Shown piece by piece: positions 1-10,364 of a DNA stretch of 64,000 bases. Below the pieces are notes generated by a model. That model had not been told where the DNA came from. It did not search any database and was given only the letters and a program-made list of their open reading frames with translations. The position numbers and the translations under genes are program-made. The stretch spans positions 43,172-107,171 of the forward strand of contig PLIC01000110.1 in assembly GCA_003139995.1 (NCBI GenBank). The letters run 5' to 3'. Origin of the DNA: Candidatus Acidiflorens stordalenmirensis (lineage in GTDB: Bacteria; Acidobacteriota; Terriglobia; Terriglobales; Acidobacteriaceae). Every line of letters begins with the position of its first letter. Positions within the stretch are counted from its first letter, which is position 1.

Positions 1-1017
1 TGGAAAGGGAGTAAGGATGTTGAAGGTTGCATTCTGCACTCCCGCCACCTCCAGGAAGTCCAAGGTTTCGCCGAAGATCGTTGGCCCGTCGTTATCGAAA
101 CCGAAAACGATACCCGCCTGCACCGCTATGCCATGAGAATGGATCCGCTCGATCGCGCGACCGTAGTCGGACACGTGATTGAAACGCTTCCGCACTTCAT
201 TCACGCTGCTTTGCGAGATTGACTCCAGCCCGACGAAGAGTTGCTTGCAGCCGCTGCTCGAGGCCAACTCCAGGAACTCGTCGTCCTGAGCCGCATGAAT
301 GCTCGCCTGGCTGCTCCACCACTTGCGATGGGGAGTGAGAGCCCGGAATAGCGTCTTGGCGTACTCCATGTCGCTCGCGATGTTGTCATCCCACAAGATG
401 ATCACCTTGCCGGGAAAAGAGCCGTACTCTTTTGCCACCGCGTCCACGCGTCGCTGGCGCACGTGGCTCCGATACATGACGGCAACCGTGCAGAAATCGC
501 AACGGTGCGGGCAACCGCGCGTGGCAAATAAAACTCCATCCGTATGATCGTGCCGGTGAAACAGGTCTTTCCGCGACATCGGTGCATGTTCCAGGGTTGG
601 AGGTTCAGTGGAAGAGTACCTGTGGCTGTGCCGCCCGGCGTCAAAGTCGCGCAGGAACTGCGGCCAGTCGGATTCGGCCTCACCGACGAAGATTACGTCC
701 GCGTGCGCCTGTGCCTCATCCGGCATCAGAGTCACGTGCGGTCCTCCCAATACGACCGGAATTCCCCCCTGCCGGAACCGGTCTGCCATGGCGTAAACGT
801 GAGGCGCACTCGGGGTATGAAAGGTAATCGCCACCAAGTCCGCTTGCAGCCCGAAATCGACCGGCCTCGCCACCTCGTCGATATGCAGCACGGTCCAATG
901 CGGTGGTGCAAAGGCGGCTAAGTACGGCATGGTGATCTGCTGAAAGTTCAGGACACGGGAACGTCGTACCTGCTGGATTTCAGGTGCGGAAGCGGTGATC
1001 AGAAGCAAGGTTCGCAC
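1..1017 (-). CDS. B12-binding-type radical SAM protein (3' end cut by window)
   Basis: The reading frame runs from a GTG at 1017 to the window edge (339 codons, C-terminus missing). The N-terminal ~130 residues have the alternating beta-alpha pattern of a cobalamin-binding-like domain, including GGPHVTLMPDE and FVGEAESDWPQ. They are followed by the radical SAM cluster motif RGCPHRCDFC, with Cys169, Cys173 and Cys176 in CxxxCxxC spacing. Downstream segments (ILWDDNIASD, FVGLESISQ, AGIVFGFDND) match the SAM-binding barrel strands of this family. The frame begins 19 bases after the purQ stop, so the two are probably cotranscribed. The GTG is chosen because no ATG occurs before the first conserved strand; there is no clear ribosome site. 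Substrate is unknown: members methylate or rearrange lipids, tetrapyrroles or peptides. Confidence 0.85.
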   Translation of the reverse strand, partial: MRTLLLITASAPEIQQVRRSRVLNFQQITMPYLAAFAPPHWTVLHIDEVARPVDFGLQADLVAITFHTPSAPHVYAMADRFRQGGIPVVLGGPHVTLMPDEAQAHADVIFVGEAESDWPQFLRDFDAGRHSHRYSSTEPPTLEHAPMSRKDLFHRHDHTDGVLFATRGCPHRCDFCTVAVMYRSHVRQRRVDAVAKEYGSFPGKVIILWDDNIASDMEYAKTLFRALTPHRKWWSSQASIHAAQDDEFLELASSSGCKQLFVGLESISQSSVNEVRKRFNHVSDYGRAIERIHSHGIAVQAGIVFGFDNDGPTIFGETLDFLEVAGVQNATFNILTPFP

Positions 1018-1036
1018 AATATGTTGAACGTGAGAC

Positions 1037-1732
1037 CTACTTGATCGCCATCGCTCCTACCAGCGATTCGAAAATCTTGCATCCATCGGTGCCGCCTAAT
1101 TCGGGTTCGGAGGCGCGTTCGGGATGGGGCATCATGCCCAGCACGTTGCATCCCGGGCTGCAGATGCCGGCTATATTATCGAGCGATCCGTTGGGATTCG
1201 CTTCCGGCGTGATTTCGCCTTGCGGGTTCGAGTAGCGGAAGACGATGCGATTGTCGCGTTTCAGTTCGGCGAGTGTCGTCTCATCGCAAAAATAATTGCC
1301 TTCCATGTGGCCGATGGGGATGGTCAGCACTTCGCCTTTGCGGCATGCGTTCGTAAACGGTGTCTCGTTGTTTTCGACTCTCACCTGCACCGGTTTGCAG
1401 ACATATTTCAGGCCGATGTTGCGCATCAGCGCTCCAGGCAGCAATCCCGACTCGCACAAAATCTGGAAGCCGTTACAGATGCCGAGGACCAATCCACCCC
1501 CGGCGGCAAACTTGCGGACGGATTCCATGACCGGCGAGAACTTGGCGATGGCGCCGGTCCGGAGATAGTCGCCGTAAGCGAAGCCTCCGGGGACGATGAT
1601 GGCGTCGCAATTCTGGAGGTCGTGCGAGTCGTGCCAGAGAAAAGTTGCCTTCTGCTTCGCCACTTGCTCGGCGGTCCAGAAAGCATCGTGATCGCAGTTC
1701 GATCCGGGAAAAATTATGACGCCAAATTTCAT
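1037..1732 (-). CDS. purQ: Phosphoribosylformylglycinamidine synthase, glutaminase subunit PurQ
   Basis: This is the class I glutamine amidotransferase subunit of the PurSQL complex, which supplies ammonia for converting FGAR to FGAM in purine synthesis. The protein is full length (231 residues). It has the nucleophile elbow [10 protein letters not shown] with the catalytic Cys, and the His/Glu part of the triad in MMPHPERA near the C-terminus. The start [10 protein letters not shown] at 1732 is preferred because GAGG lies six bases upstream; a GTG at 1750 would add only six unconserved residues. No purS or purL is visible in the window. The radical SAM gene follows by 19 bases. Confidence 0.95.
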   Translation of the reverse strand: MKFGVIIFPGSNCDHDAFWTAEQVAKQKATFLWHDSHDLQNCDAIIVPGGFAYGDYLRTGAIAKFSPVMESVRKFAAGGGLVLGICNGFQILCESGLLPGALMRNIGLKYVCKPVQVRVENNETPFTNACRKGEVLTIPIGHMEGNYFCDETTLAELKRDNRIVFRYSNPQGEITPEANPNGSLDNIAGICSPGCNVLGMMPHPERASEPELGGTDGCKIFESLVGAMAIK

Positions 1733-1757
1733 CGAAAACCTCGAGTTCACTAAATGG

Positions 1758-1876
1758 TAAGGTGGGGGTCCCCTCCCCCGCGATCTATAGGAATCAATGA
1801 TTTAGCGCGAGACTACCATGGAAATCCAGGAGTCTTAAGGACTTAATTGCAAAATCTAGATTCTGTGGAACTTAGA
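1758..1876. repeat. Dispersed intergenic repeat, copy 1 (G/C palindrome plus AT-rich tail)
   Basis: A G/C palindrome (GGTGGGGGTCCCCTCCCCC at 1761-1779) is followed by ATCTAT and a tail containing AGGAGTCTTAAGGACTTA, GCAAAATCTAGATTC and GGAACTTAGA. The same order of blocks occurs at 25873-26075. It lies between the divergent purQ and flavoprotein genes. I see no coding potential. Confidence 0.6.
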
Positions 1877-1972
1877 CGTACAAATTGTCAAAGATCTGGG
1901 GGTGGATGGTCTATGGTGACAAGCTCTCATTCTTAGGTCAAGGGAAAAGTGTGGGAGAAAAAAGCTGAGAGC

Positions 1973-2041
1973 GTGAGAAGCTCACCGATGAGGGGGCGGC
2001 GTGAGTGGCCCCATGACCCGCCCCTTGCAAAAAGCGCAAGG
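1973..2041 (+). promoter_or_regulatory. Structured leader with overlapping hairpins ahead of the flavoprotein gene
   Basis: Three stems can be read by eye. GTGAG/CTCAC is at 1973-1985. AGGGGGCGG (1991-1999) pairs with CCGCCCCTT (2018-2026). CCTTGC (2023-2028) pairs with GCAAGG (2036-2041). The second and third stems share bases 2023-2026, so they cannot form together. The region ends about 95 bases before the ATG at 2135. I do not recognise it as a named riboswitch class. Confidence 0.35.
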
Positions 2042-2134
2042 ATGGCGTGGCCCCGGGTTAATTTTGAGGAAGTTTTTCGGGATATATTTCTTGGCGAAGG
2101 GCCGGGGCATCTGGCGTCTACAGGTTAGACTGAG

Positions 2135-3739
2135 ATGGTCTGCGACACTTCCGACCAGATAGGATGGCTTTTGAGCAAGGGAACTGCCGTCATCATTGGG
2201 GCTGGGCCGGCTGGACTGACCGCCGCTTATGAGCTCCTGTGCCGAACCGACATTCTTCCCATCGTGATCGAGAAAAGCGACTACATGGGGGGGATTTCAC
2301 GCACGGTCAATTACAAGAACAATCGCATTGACATCGGTGGCCACAGGTTTTTTTCGAAGAGCGACCGCGTAATGGACTGGTGGCTCCAGCACTTGCCGAT
2401 GGAAGAAAGCACCGGTGCGGCGCAATCCATAACATACCAGGGCAAAACGCGGGAGATTTCACCAGGCGAACAGGTTCCCGACTCGAAGCGGGACGACGAG
2501 TTGATGCTGGTGCGCCGGCGCAAGTCCCGTATCTACTATCTGCGTCAATTTTTCGACTATCCGATCCAGTTAAGCGTGGATACGTTGAGAAAACTTGGCC
2601 CCGTGCGCACCGCACGAATTGGATTGAGTTATTTGCGAAGCACGCTGTTTCCGCTCCGACAGGTCGTTAACCTGGAGCAATTTTTCATCAAGCGGTTTGG
2701 CCGCGAGCTCTATCGCACTTTCTTCCAGTCTTACACGGAGAAGGTCTGGGGAATGCCGTGCCACGAGATCAGCGCGGAATGGGGCGAGCAGCGGATCAAG
2801 GGACTTTCGATCACGAAGACGGTCCTGCATTTTCTCAAGACGGCGTTAGGGCGCAAGGCCGACGTGCGGCAGAAGGGGACGGAGACTTCGTTGATTGAGC
2901 AGTTTCTCTACCCGAAGTACGGTCCCGGCCAGATGTGGGAGACGGTGGCGCGAAAGATTCGCGAGAAAGGCGGATTGATTCACTGCGGCATTGACGTTCG
3001 CGGTGTGCGGGTGGAGCAAAACCGCATCGTTGCGGTGAACGGAGTGGACGGCACGGGAGCGCTGCGGGAATTTACGGGAGATTATTTTTTCTCCACCATG
3101 CCGGTCAAGGAACTGGTGCGGTCAATGGATGCGACGGGTGCGGAAGTCCCCGATTCGGTGCGCGAAATCAGCGATGGTTTAATTTACCGGGATTTCGTTA
3201 CCGTGGGCCTGCTGGTGCAGCGGCTCAAGGTGGGAGAGGCCGGCCACATCGACGACAATTGGATTTACATTCAGGAGCCGGATGTGCTGGCTGGGCGGCT
3301 TCAGATTTTCAACAACTGGAGTCCCCACATGGTCGCGGACTCCAGGAATGTCTGGCTGGGCGTGGAATATTTTTGCAACGAAAACGACGATCTCTGGAAC
3401 AAGCCGGATGCGGAAATGAAGAAACTCGCCGCGGAAGAATTGCACAGCATCGGCATCATCGACCAAAAGGATGTGTTGGATGCGACTGTGATCCGCATGC
3501 CAAAAACTTATCCCGCTTATTTTGGAACTTACTCTCGTTTTCCTGAGCTTAGGCGCTATTTAGACGGCTTTGAAAACCTATTTCTAGTTGGCCGGAATGG
3601 GATGCACAAATACAACAACCAAGACCACTCCATGCTGACTGCGATGGTGGCGGTGGACCAGATCGCCTGTGGCAGCGTGGACAAGGAAGCGATTTGGGAA
3701 GTAAATACCGAGATGGAGTACCACGAGGGAAAGTCGTAA
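2135..3739 (+). CDS. NAD(P)/FAD-dependent oxidoreductase, amine oxidase / UDP-galactopyranose mutase-like
   Basis: A Rossmann dinucleotide-binding motif, [15 protein letters not shown], is at residues 19-33. An acidic ribose-binding residue follows ([10 protein letters not shown]), and then the signature [10 protein letters not shown] found in glycan-modifying flavoproteins related to UDP-galactopyranose mutase and protoporphyrinogen oxidase. The C-terminal FAD contact region is [15 protein letters not shown]. At 534 residues it is a normal length. The reaction is not assignable; such genes often sit in polysaccharide or lipid-sugar clusters, but no such cluster is visible here. The ATG at 2135 lacks a good ribosome site. 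An in-frame TTG at 2171 has AGGA six bases upstream and would give a protein starting just before the Rossmann strand, so it may be the true start. Confidence 0.8.
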   Translation: MVCDTSDQIGWLLSKGTAVIIGAGPAGLTAAYELLCRTDILPIVIEKSDYMGGISRTVNYKNNRIDIGGHRFFSKSDRVMDWWLQHLPMEESTGAAQSITYQGKTREISPGEQVPDSKRDDELMLVRRRKSRIYYLRQFFDYPIQLSVDTLRKLGPVRTARIGLSYLRSTLFPLRQVVNLEQFFIKRFGRELYRTFFQSYTEKVWGMPCHEISAEWGEQRIKGLSITKTVLHFLKTALGRKADVRQKGTETSLIEQFLYPKYGPGQMWETVARKIREKGGLIHCGIDVRGVRVEQNRIVAVNGVDGTGALREFTGDYFFSTMPVKELVRSMDATGAEVPDSVREISDGLIYRDFVTVGLLVQRLKVGEAGHIDDNWIYIQEPDVLAGRLQIFNNWSPHMVADSRNVWLGVEYFCNENDDLWNKPDAEMKKLAAEELHSIGIIDQKDVLDATVIRMPKTYPAYFGTYSRFPELRRYLDGFENLFLVGRNGMHKYNNQDHSMLTAMVAVDQIACGSVDKEAIWEVNTEMEYHEGKS

Positions 3740-3896
3740 CGGTGCGGACGGCGTTGCGCTCAGGGTGACAGAAGCCAAGAACTTGGGTCTCTATGTCTCG
3801 GGCATGGTCAGACGTCCTAGCGCGGCCATCGAAGGGGATTCCTGGTATTTACCTCGATAACACGGAGAGTCAGTAGGTGTATCACAAAATGACTTA

Positions 3897-5234
3897 AGGC
3901 AGTGCTGTCCGCCTAGACGTCAAACAGAATCAACTGATTGCCGGTGTTGAATAAATCGCTATCGGAGTCGAACGCCTGAAGCGCCCGTAAAATGGGTGTT
4001 TTCTCGAAAAGAGTAACACTGAGAATCTGTAGAATCTGGTAAAAACTGGCTTCCAGACCCAGCCGCTTGCGCATGATCGCCACCAGGACATAAATCGACA
4101 CCGCAATCCAGATTTGGGTCTTCACGGCGTTCTCGCCGGTTCCGCAGAGGGCCTTGATTCGCAGATGCTGCTTGATCCATTCGAAGAATAACTCCACCTG
4201 CCAGCGTTGCCTGTAGATGTCGGCAATCGTCCGCGCCAGAAGCGTAAAGTTGTTGGTCAAAACCTCCAGGCGTTTGTTCCTCTCCGCGCCGAAGTAGCTC
4301 ACCTTTCGCAGCGAGTCTGGATAAGCTGTGGCGGATTCCACGGATGAGAGAATCACGGTTTGATCCGAGCGCACGCCCGTACTCTCATCCACCGGATGCG
4401 AGTTACGTCGTTCGAGTAACACGTTCGACTTGGTGCGCACAACGAAGAAGGCCGAGCTGAGCGCAAAGACGGAGAGCGGTTGAAAGTCGATGTAGGCCCG
4501 GTCCATTACGTAGAAGGCTCCGGCCTCCGGCATGATCTCGTCGAGGATGTTCACGTCATGCACGGCCCCGCTGGTGACGCGGATAAATGTGGGAATGTTG
4601 CCGTGCAGATCCAGCAAGGTGTGCATCTTGAGGGCGGCCTTACGCTGGCGAAACTTCGCCCACGGAAACAGCGACAAGCACAGGTCGATGGTGGTGGAGT
4701 CCAGCGCATACAAACTCTGATGCCGATCGACGCCCATCAGATCACAGGCGTGTAACGGACGGGCGGTCGCAATCAACCCCTGCGCGAAATAGACGAAGAT
4801 ACACCAGTCGTGCGATTCGTTCGCGTCGGCCAAAGTCGAGCGCGACACTTTGCCGCGGAACCCCGTGTGATACAGCTTGCTTTGTAGGGCGCGCAGGCAG
4901 GACTCGATATCGCGCAGGCTCTCGCGATAGGTGAGTTGCGCGAAGGCCATCGCCAGTAACTGGTCCCAACAGGAAAATTCCCCTGGAATTAGAGTCGCCA
5001 TGGTGGCGGCCAACACACTTCTGAAATTCTTTTTCGGGCAGATGCTGGATCAATTGCGAGAAGACAGTGGGGCCAGAGTTCATCCATCATTGTTTCACGC
5101 GGAAGACAGGCGGAAGGAAGTCAATCCAGCCCTTTTTCAATTCAAATCGTTCCTGCTTCGACCATGCGTTATCATGCTTATCTTCAATGGATTAGAACAG
5201 CCTCCCGAAATGTTAGCCGGACAACAGTGGCCAC
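3897..5234 (-). mobile_element. IS4-family-like insertion sequence, about 1.34 kb
   Basis: The element encloses one transposase reading frame. Imperfect terminal inverted repeats can be seen: AGTGCTGTCCGCCTA at 3901-3915, and, read on the opposite strand, ACTGTTGTCCGGCTA near 5213-5227 (12 of 15 match). The transposase stop codon falls within the left repeat, as is common in compact IS elements. I could not identify a convincing target-site duplication, so the outer ends are uncertain by a few bases. Confidence 0.75.
3913..5083 (-). pseudogene. IS4-family transposase, frameshifted near its N-terminus
   Basis: The N-terminal segment (MNSGPTVFSQLIQHLP..., from 5083) is in one frame. The rest (FSCWDQLLAMAFAQLTYRESL onward, 367 residues open from 5016) is in another. 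The join lies at about 4975-4990, in a stretch with short G, A and T runs, and a one-base indel would restore the usual family sequence. The DDE core is recognisable: LDSTTIDLCLS (first Asp), YVMDRAYIDF (second Asp) and the YRQRWQVELFFEWIK signature carrying the Glu. The open downstream frame lacks the first ~30 residues, which are conserved in relatives. The element is therefore probably inactive unless the shift is a sequencing error. Confidence 0.8.
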
Positions 5235-6256
5235 GGGGAATTACATGAGCGCAAGCAATCAAGCAGCTGAGGGCAGCTCCCAGGAGCGGGCGTTTCTTAC
5301 AGGCGAGCCGTACAGTACTAAGATTGCAGACGCATTCACACCTGAGACGATATCTCCGAGCTGGGTGTTACCGTACGTCTTTGCATCCGTGTTCAAACGG
5401 GAGACGGAGTACAACACTTTTGTCGAGACGTGACGCTGCTCGTGGCCCGGGCGTTGGTTCGTCGGGTGAGGTCGCGGGTAAAGAACTTGACACCATTTCG
5501 ATTGCATGGGCCAAGGTTCGCGTGCCTAACGCTGGGTTGCGTAACGTCAGATTCACACAAGCCGATGAAACCAAATCGCCAGTGACAAACCTCTCGACGC
5601 AGCAGTCGGCCGCTTCATTCCGATGTTCCTTCCCAATCCCATTTCTGTCTTGCTCTTCCTATCTAGGTTAGTTCGCCCTGGTGGAGTTATCCTCTGCCGG
5701 GAAGCCTCCCGGATCCTTTGCTTGCCCGTAGGTGCACGCCTACTGCTTTGGTCCAGCGTCCCTTCTTCGATCCATGTGACGTTGCGCTCCGGGTGAATCC
5801 AGAGATGGGGCCGGCCCAGTACAGCATCTTTCATGAGATTGATCAGCCTGCACCGGCCATGCATATGGAGATGCCGCTGGTGAGGGACTCGGACTTTGCG
5901 CGCTTGATCTGTGGCGTCCCGAGCAGTGTGAGACCGTTGGCACAGCAGCAGACCTTTTCCTCGAGCGTTGGACGATCTCGATACGCTTCTGGAAAGGATC
6001 ACGGGCCGAGCTACCTGCACCAAACGCGGCGGTCAGTTTCGTGCCGCTCGTCGGCGCTTGGTCACGCAAGCCGACGGATGGCCAGAAGCGAGAAGAGGCA
6101 CGGCAACAACCTTTTCTAAGAAGATTCCCGCGGATGACGACATCTACTGCTGGCTCGGCCACCATGCTACAGCGCCGAGGGATCGACCGAACAATTCTGC
6201 CACTGTTTGGCACAGAGGCAAGCCGCAGCAGTGAGCAGTGTATCGAGTCTTGCCGC
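5235..6256. other. About 1 kb without a supportable gene
   Basis: Reading frames up to ~200 codons exist on both strands, but none shows recognisable motifs, a credible start with a ribosome site, or a consistent composition. The stretch lies between an IS element and a frameshifted glycosidase. It is most simply old decayed DNA. I do not recognise any RNA gene in it. Confidence 0.5.
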
Positions 6257-8960
6257 TCATCTCCCCTTAATTGCGATGGTGTTGGCTTCGATATTCCAGC
6301 CCTGCACGACCAATACCGCAGGTTTCTTGAGAGCATCTTTACTGAGGAAGCGTGCTATGAGCGTCTTGGATTCGCCTGGCATGAGTGCCAGGTAGTTGTC
6401 CTCCCATAACACCGGTAGGATCTCTTCAGTCGACCCGGAAGTGCGAATTCCCATGTGCACTTGGAAGGCGAGATTTTTCGTTGGATTGTGCAAACGGACG
6501 CGAACCCGGTCGTGGGCCGCAGTTTTCTCTCTCGTGGCCGAGGCTTGCAGTTTGATGTTTGGCAATTTGTTCAGCGCGGTCAGATCTTCGAAAGTCTTGA
6601 CTGGAGTGAAGGCGGAATCGGGCGTGTTGTCCCAGTCAATCACAGCTAGCTTGGCGGGCAACCAGTAGAAGTTTGAGCTGACTTCCTTGCCGGCGGAATC
6701 GGTTAACGCCAGCTTCACGAAGTAAACGGCGCTCTGTGATTGAGAAGGGGGATCCGGCAGCGTCAGCACAGTTGCCGAGCTGTCGGGACCGGCGTCTACT
6801 TTCAGTTTTTGCGAGAAGAGTTTTTCTAAGTTGAAGTCAAACGCCTGCGCGCTGACGGTCAATCCGGCAACGGATTGTTGGCTGGTGTTGATCACGACCA
6901 CGCTACGGTCATCATAGGAATACTGGACGTGCAGCGGCTCGCAGGCTTTCCTGGTTCCGAAGAAACCGCCCGCTGGATACATGTAGTAATCGTAGAGATG
7001 CCAGTAAGTCGATGGCCACGCGTTGTTCAATGTCCACTGAATTACACCGGTGGAAGTATATTTGTTGCGGGCATAGGCCTCGAACATGGCACGCTCTCCG
7101 TCGTAGGCAATGGCTTGCGCCTTGCGCAAGTAATCTTCCAGGCCTGATGGCGGGCCATACGTAGCATTCATCGCTTCGTTGAAACGGTGCAGGTCTTTGA
7201 ATCGCTCACCCGCAGCGTGGAAATCCCAGTACTCATCGATCGGCCAGAGGTGCTCTTTCGGCAGCATTTTCTTCAGGCTCTCCAGCGGAGGAATCGCTGG
7301 CCCGGGCCCTGTCTCGGTGTTGTAGCCCCACCCGCCGCCCCACTTCGACTTATCTTCCAGCCAGTAGGATGGAGGCTCGTAATCGTAGGGACCGGTCATC
7401 TTCATGCCGGACTTTCCCGTCAGGGTGGTGGATTGGTCCGAAGCGGAATTCACAACCGGATTCGGCCAGCCCACCTGCTTTTCTACTTCAAGATAGGCAC
7501 GCTCCACGTCAGGCGGGGGGCGGCCCGTCGCTGCCATTCAACCAAGCCAGCATGCTGGGGTGCGAGCGCATCTTGAGCATCTCGGTGCGCAGCGAGTCGG
7601 CTGCAATATCAAGCGTGCCCGGCAACCATTTGTCCCACTGTTCCCAAACGTCGCAACAACACCAGCCAGCCATGACCAGAATGCCGTACTCGTCGGCGAG
7701 GTCATAGAACTCGTCGCTTTCGAGTTGGCCTTCTTGTCGAATGGTGTTCAGGTGCATCTCGCGGACATACTGAAAATGCGCATCGTATTGCTCGTGCGTC
7801 ATCGGACGCAGCAGCATGTCGTGGTCCCAAGCGCCGCCGCGGATCAGGATCGGCTTGCCGTTGATACGGAACAGCCGGTTGTTCTGTGGCGTCAGCTCCG
7901 AGTTCACTTCGCGGATGCCGAAGCGGGTGTCGCGTTCGTCCGAGCTTTGACCGTTCACGAGGAAGCGCACGGTGAGCCGATGCAGATTGGGCGTTCCCAT
8001 CTCGGCCGGCCACCAGATCTTTGGGTCCTTGATCCGCAGTTGCGGGTATTGCTCGGGGGAAAAGGCGGCGGAGAGTTTCTGGCTGGGCTGCAACTGAATT
8101 TTCTGCTCAAGATGCACTCCGTCAAATGCCGCTTCCAAAACGCCGCCGACCGATTGCGCCGTGGCATTCTGCAGTTCGGCCCTGACGGTCAGGTCCGCCT
8201 GCTTCAGAGAATTGTCGGCAAAATTTGTAATCACTGAAGGGTAGCGCACACTGACTGGGCCACTGGCGCTTATAAAAACATTGCCCCACAGGCCCATGTT
8301 CTTGTCTGGAGGAGTGGGGTTCCAGTCCACCCAGTTGATGGCCAAGTCATTGGGGGTTGGCGCGAAGACTTCGGCTGCGAACACATTGGCTTTGCCTGGC
8401 TCGACGTAGGCCGTGACATCGAATTCGTAAATTCTGTAGGCGCCTGCGATGTCCTTCGCGTCGGCAAGCTTGTGTCCGTTCAGCCAGAGGTTGGCCCGGT
8501 TGTTGATGCCCTGAAGATGGAGCCAGGCACTTTTTCCCTTGTAGTCCACTGGTAGTTGGAACTCGGTGCGGTACCACCAAGGAATCGCGTAAGGGCTGTC
8601 CTTCGACATGGGGAGGAGGTTGAAAGAATTGAGCCCGATCGGATAAGTCATGCCGGGCAACTGACGCAGGTTCATGCCGAAATTTGGGTCGGGAAACTCA
8701 CCGTTCGCCACCTGCACGGCGAGCACGGTGGAGGGAACGGTTGCCTCGTACCATCCTTCGGTGTGGAAACCCGGCGAGGAGATGGCCGGGCCCTCGGCGC
8801 TAACCTTGGCCGAGGACTGAACCCGCCACCCCCGCTGTAGTTCTAGCGCCGGTGGATTAACAGCGCCCGACAGCGCCTCCGGCGACAAGATCGCAAGAAA
8901 TATGACTAAGTGGAAGAGTGCTGCATGCACCTTGGATACGCTACGCAAGGTTCTCGGCAT
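6257..8960 (-). pseudogene. GH2 exo-beta-D-glucosaminidase/mannosidase-like enzyme, single frameshift
   Basis: The start at 8960 is preceded by AGGAGG five bases upstream and opens with a Sec signal (AALFHLVIFLAILSPEALS). The jelly-roll, Ig-like and TIM-barrel parts of a GH2 enzyme follow. In one frame the sequence reaches LAWLNGSDGPPPA and stops. The next frame continues with PPPDVERAYLEVEKQVGWPNP to the end at 6257. The shift lies in a run of six Gs (plus strand 7515-7520); one base fewer joins the frames perfectly. Both family catalytic positions are present across the join: the acid/base Asp in NGSD and the nucleophile Glu in YNTETGPG. These features resemble exo-glucosaminidase CsxA-type enzymes acting on chitosan or glycan termini. 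Joined length is about 900 residues, normal for the family. Confidence 0.82.
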
Positions 8961-9125
8961 GTATCCTCCTGCAGATTCGCGTCTGCGATGACTCCAGTCT
9001 GAGGTCGAAGGGCGGCGTCCGGAAGTGCCTAACGGTTGCGTGACGGATTCAATCTCGATTCGAGCTGTCATAAAGTGTAAGGGCCGGACCTTGGCGGGTG
9101 CTAGAATTTGCAGCAGACATCTCTC

Positions 9126-10364
9126 ATGGTCACGGATTTGCCCGATTCCAACGCCGCCCAGCCGGGCGCTCGACCAGTTCTCAGTCTCGAAGAAGCGGCC
9201 ATTCGTTCCCAATTAGCGCACATCTTGGCGAGTCATGAGTTTTGCTCCAGCCAGCGCTGTCAGGAGTTTCTCCGGTTCGTGGTAGAGCAAACGCTCGCCG
9301 GTCACGCCGACGTGCTGAAAGAACGGACGATTGGCGTGGAAGCGTTTGGGAGAGCAACCGACTACGAAACTAATCTCGATGGAGTTGTGCGGATCAAGGC
9401 CAGTGAAGTTCGCAAGCGCTTAACCCTCTACTACGCCGGGAGCGGCAAGGAGGCGAGAGTGGTCATCGAGCTGCCGGTGGGCAGCTATGTTCCGAACTTT
9501 GCGGCGCGGGAATCTTCATCCAATGGCAGCCCAGATGGAAGCTCAGAGGCCTCCGCCGGAATTGCCGGGAATCGAGCGAAGCACGACGACACCGCCGAAC
9601 ATCGGGTGCGAGACGCATCGATCAGAATCGCAGCTATTGCTGCAGGGGTGATTGCGGTCATCGTCCTGTCGGCGCACTGGTGGAACCTACAGCGCACACC
9701 TTCAGTGTTGAACGATTTCTGGGAACCGATGCTTCGTGGTTCAGGCCCGGTACTGATCGCCGCAGCCTATGTACCCGTGTACGCGCCTGACGCGCGCATA
9801 TCCGGCGACCATGGCGAGTTGACGCTCATGTCTGACCAGTATGTGGGCGGAGGAGACTTGGTGGCGGCCGCGCGCGTTTCCGGAATGCTAGGCCGGATGG
9901 GGCGTCCGTCAGAGGTGAGGGTCGGTAACGCGGTTTCGTTTCAGGATCTGCGCAACTCGCCAACCGTGTTGATCGGATATTCGAGCACACAATGGAAGGA
10001 TGTGACGCAAGATTTCCGCTTTTATGTGGATGACAACGATCGGGGCATGATTCGCGACAACGGCAAGCCGACGGAATGGTATCCGCACAATGTGACTCGC
10101 GATTTTCACACCGATGAGGACTACGCTGTGATTTCGAGGGCGTTTCTTCCGCAGACTCACTCCATGCTGATCCTGATCAGCGGCTGCACGCAATATGGAA
10201 CTGAGGGGGCAGCCGACCTGATCAGCAATCCCGATCTCCTCGCCGCCGCGCTGCGCGAAGCTCCGGCGGGATGGCAGCACAAGAATCTGCAACTGGTGTT
10301 GCGCATGCAGGTGATTGCGAATGCTCCGGCCTCACCGAAAGTGGTCGCCGCACATTATTGGTAG
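9126..10364 (+). CDS. Membrane-anchored protein with an N-terminal regulator-like domain
   Basis: It encodes about 412 residues. Residues ~20-125 (EFLRFVVEQTLAG, LKERTIGVEAFGR, VRIKASEVRKRLTLYY, VIELPVGSYVPNF) form a compact domain that I associate with the start of acidobacterial sensor/regulator proteins; its biochemical function is not established to my knowledge. A single transmembrane segment (IRIAAIAAGVIAVIVLSAHW) follows, then a ~220-residue extracytoplasmic region without motifs I can name. The gene is divergent from the GH2 gene across 165 bases, so it may sense or regulate glycan breakdown. The start is uncertain: ATG 9126 is used here; TTG 9108 is also in frame and neither has a good ribosome site. 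Confidence 0.65.
   Translation: MVTDLPDSNAAQPGARPVLSLEEAAIRSQLAHILASHEFCSSQRCQEFLRFVVEQTLAGHADVLKERTIGVEAFGRATDYETNLDGVVRIKASEVRKRLTLYYAGSGKEARVVIELPVGSYVPNFAARESSSNGSPDGSSEASAGIAGNRAKHDDTAEHRVRDASIRIAAIAAGVIAVIVLSAHWWNLQRTPSVLNDFWEPMLRGSGPVLIAAAYVPVYAPDARISGDHGELTLMSDQYVGGGDLVAAARVSGMLGRMGRPSEVRVGNAVSFQDLRNSPTVLIGYSSTQWKDVTQDFRFYVDDNDRGMIRDNGKPTEWYPHNVTRDFHTDEDYAVISRAFLPQTHSMLILISGCTQYGTEGAADLISNPDLLAAALREAPAGWQHKNLQLVLRMQVIANAPASPKVVAAHYW

Noticed and set aside
3755..3775. GCGCTCAGGGTGACA considered as a third REP-like copy
   Set aside because: Only a short partial match to one arm; no core or second arm.
5553..6336. Long reading frames on both strands between the IS element and the GH2 gene
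   Set aside because: No conserved motif, no ribosome site and overlapping frames on opposite strands; treated as noncoding or decayed sequence.
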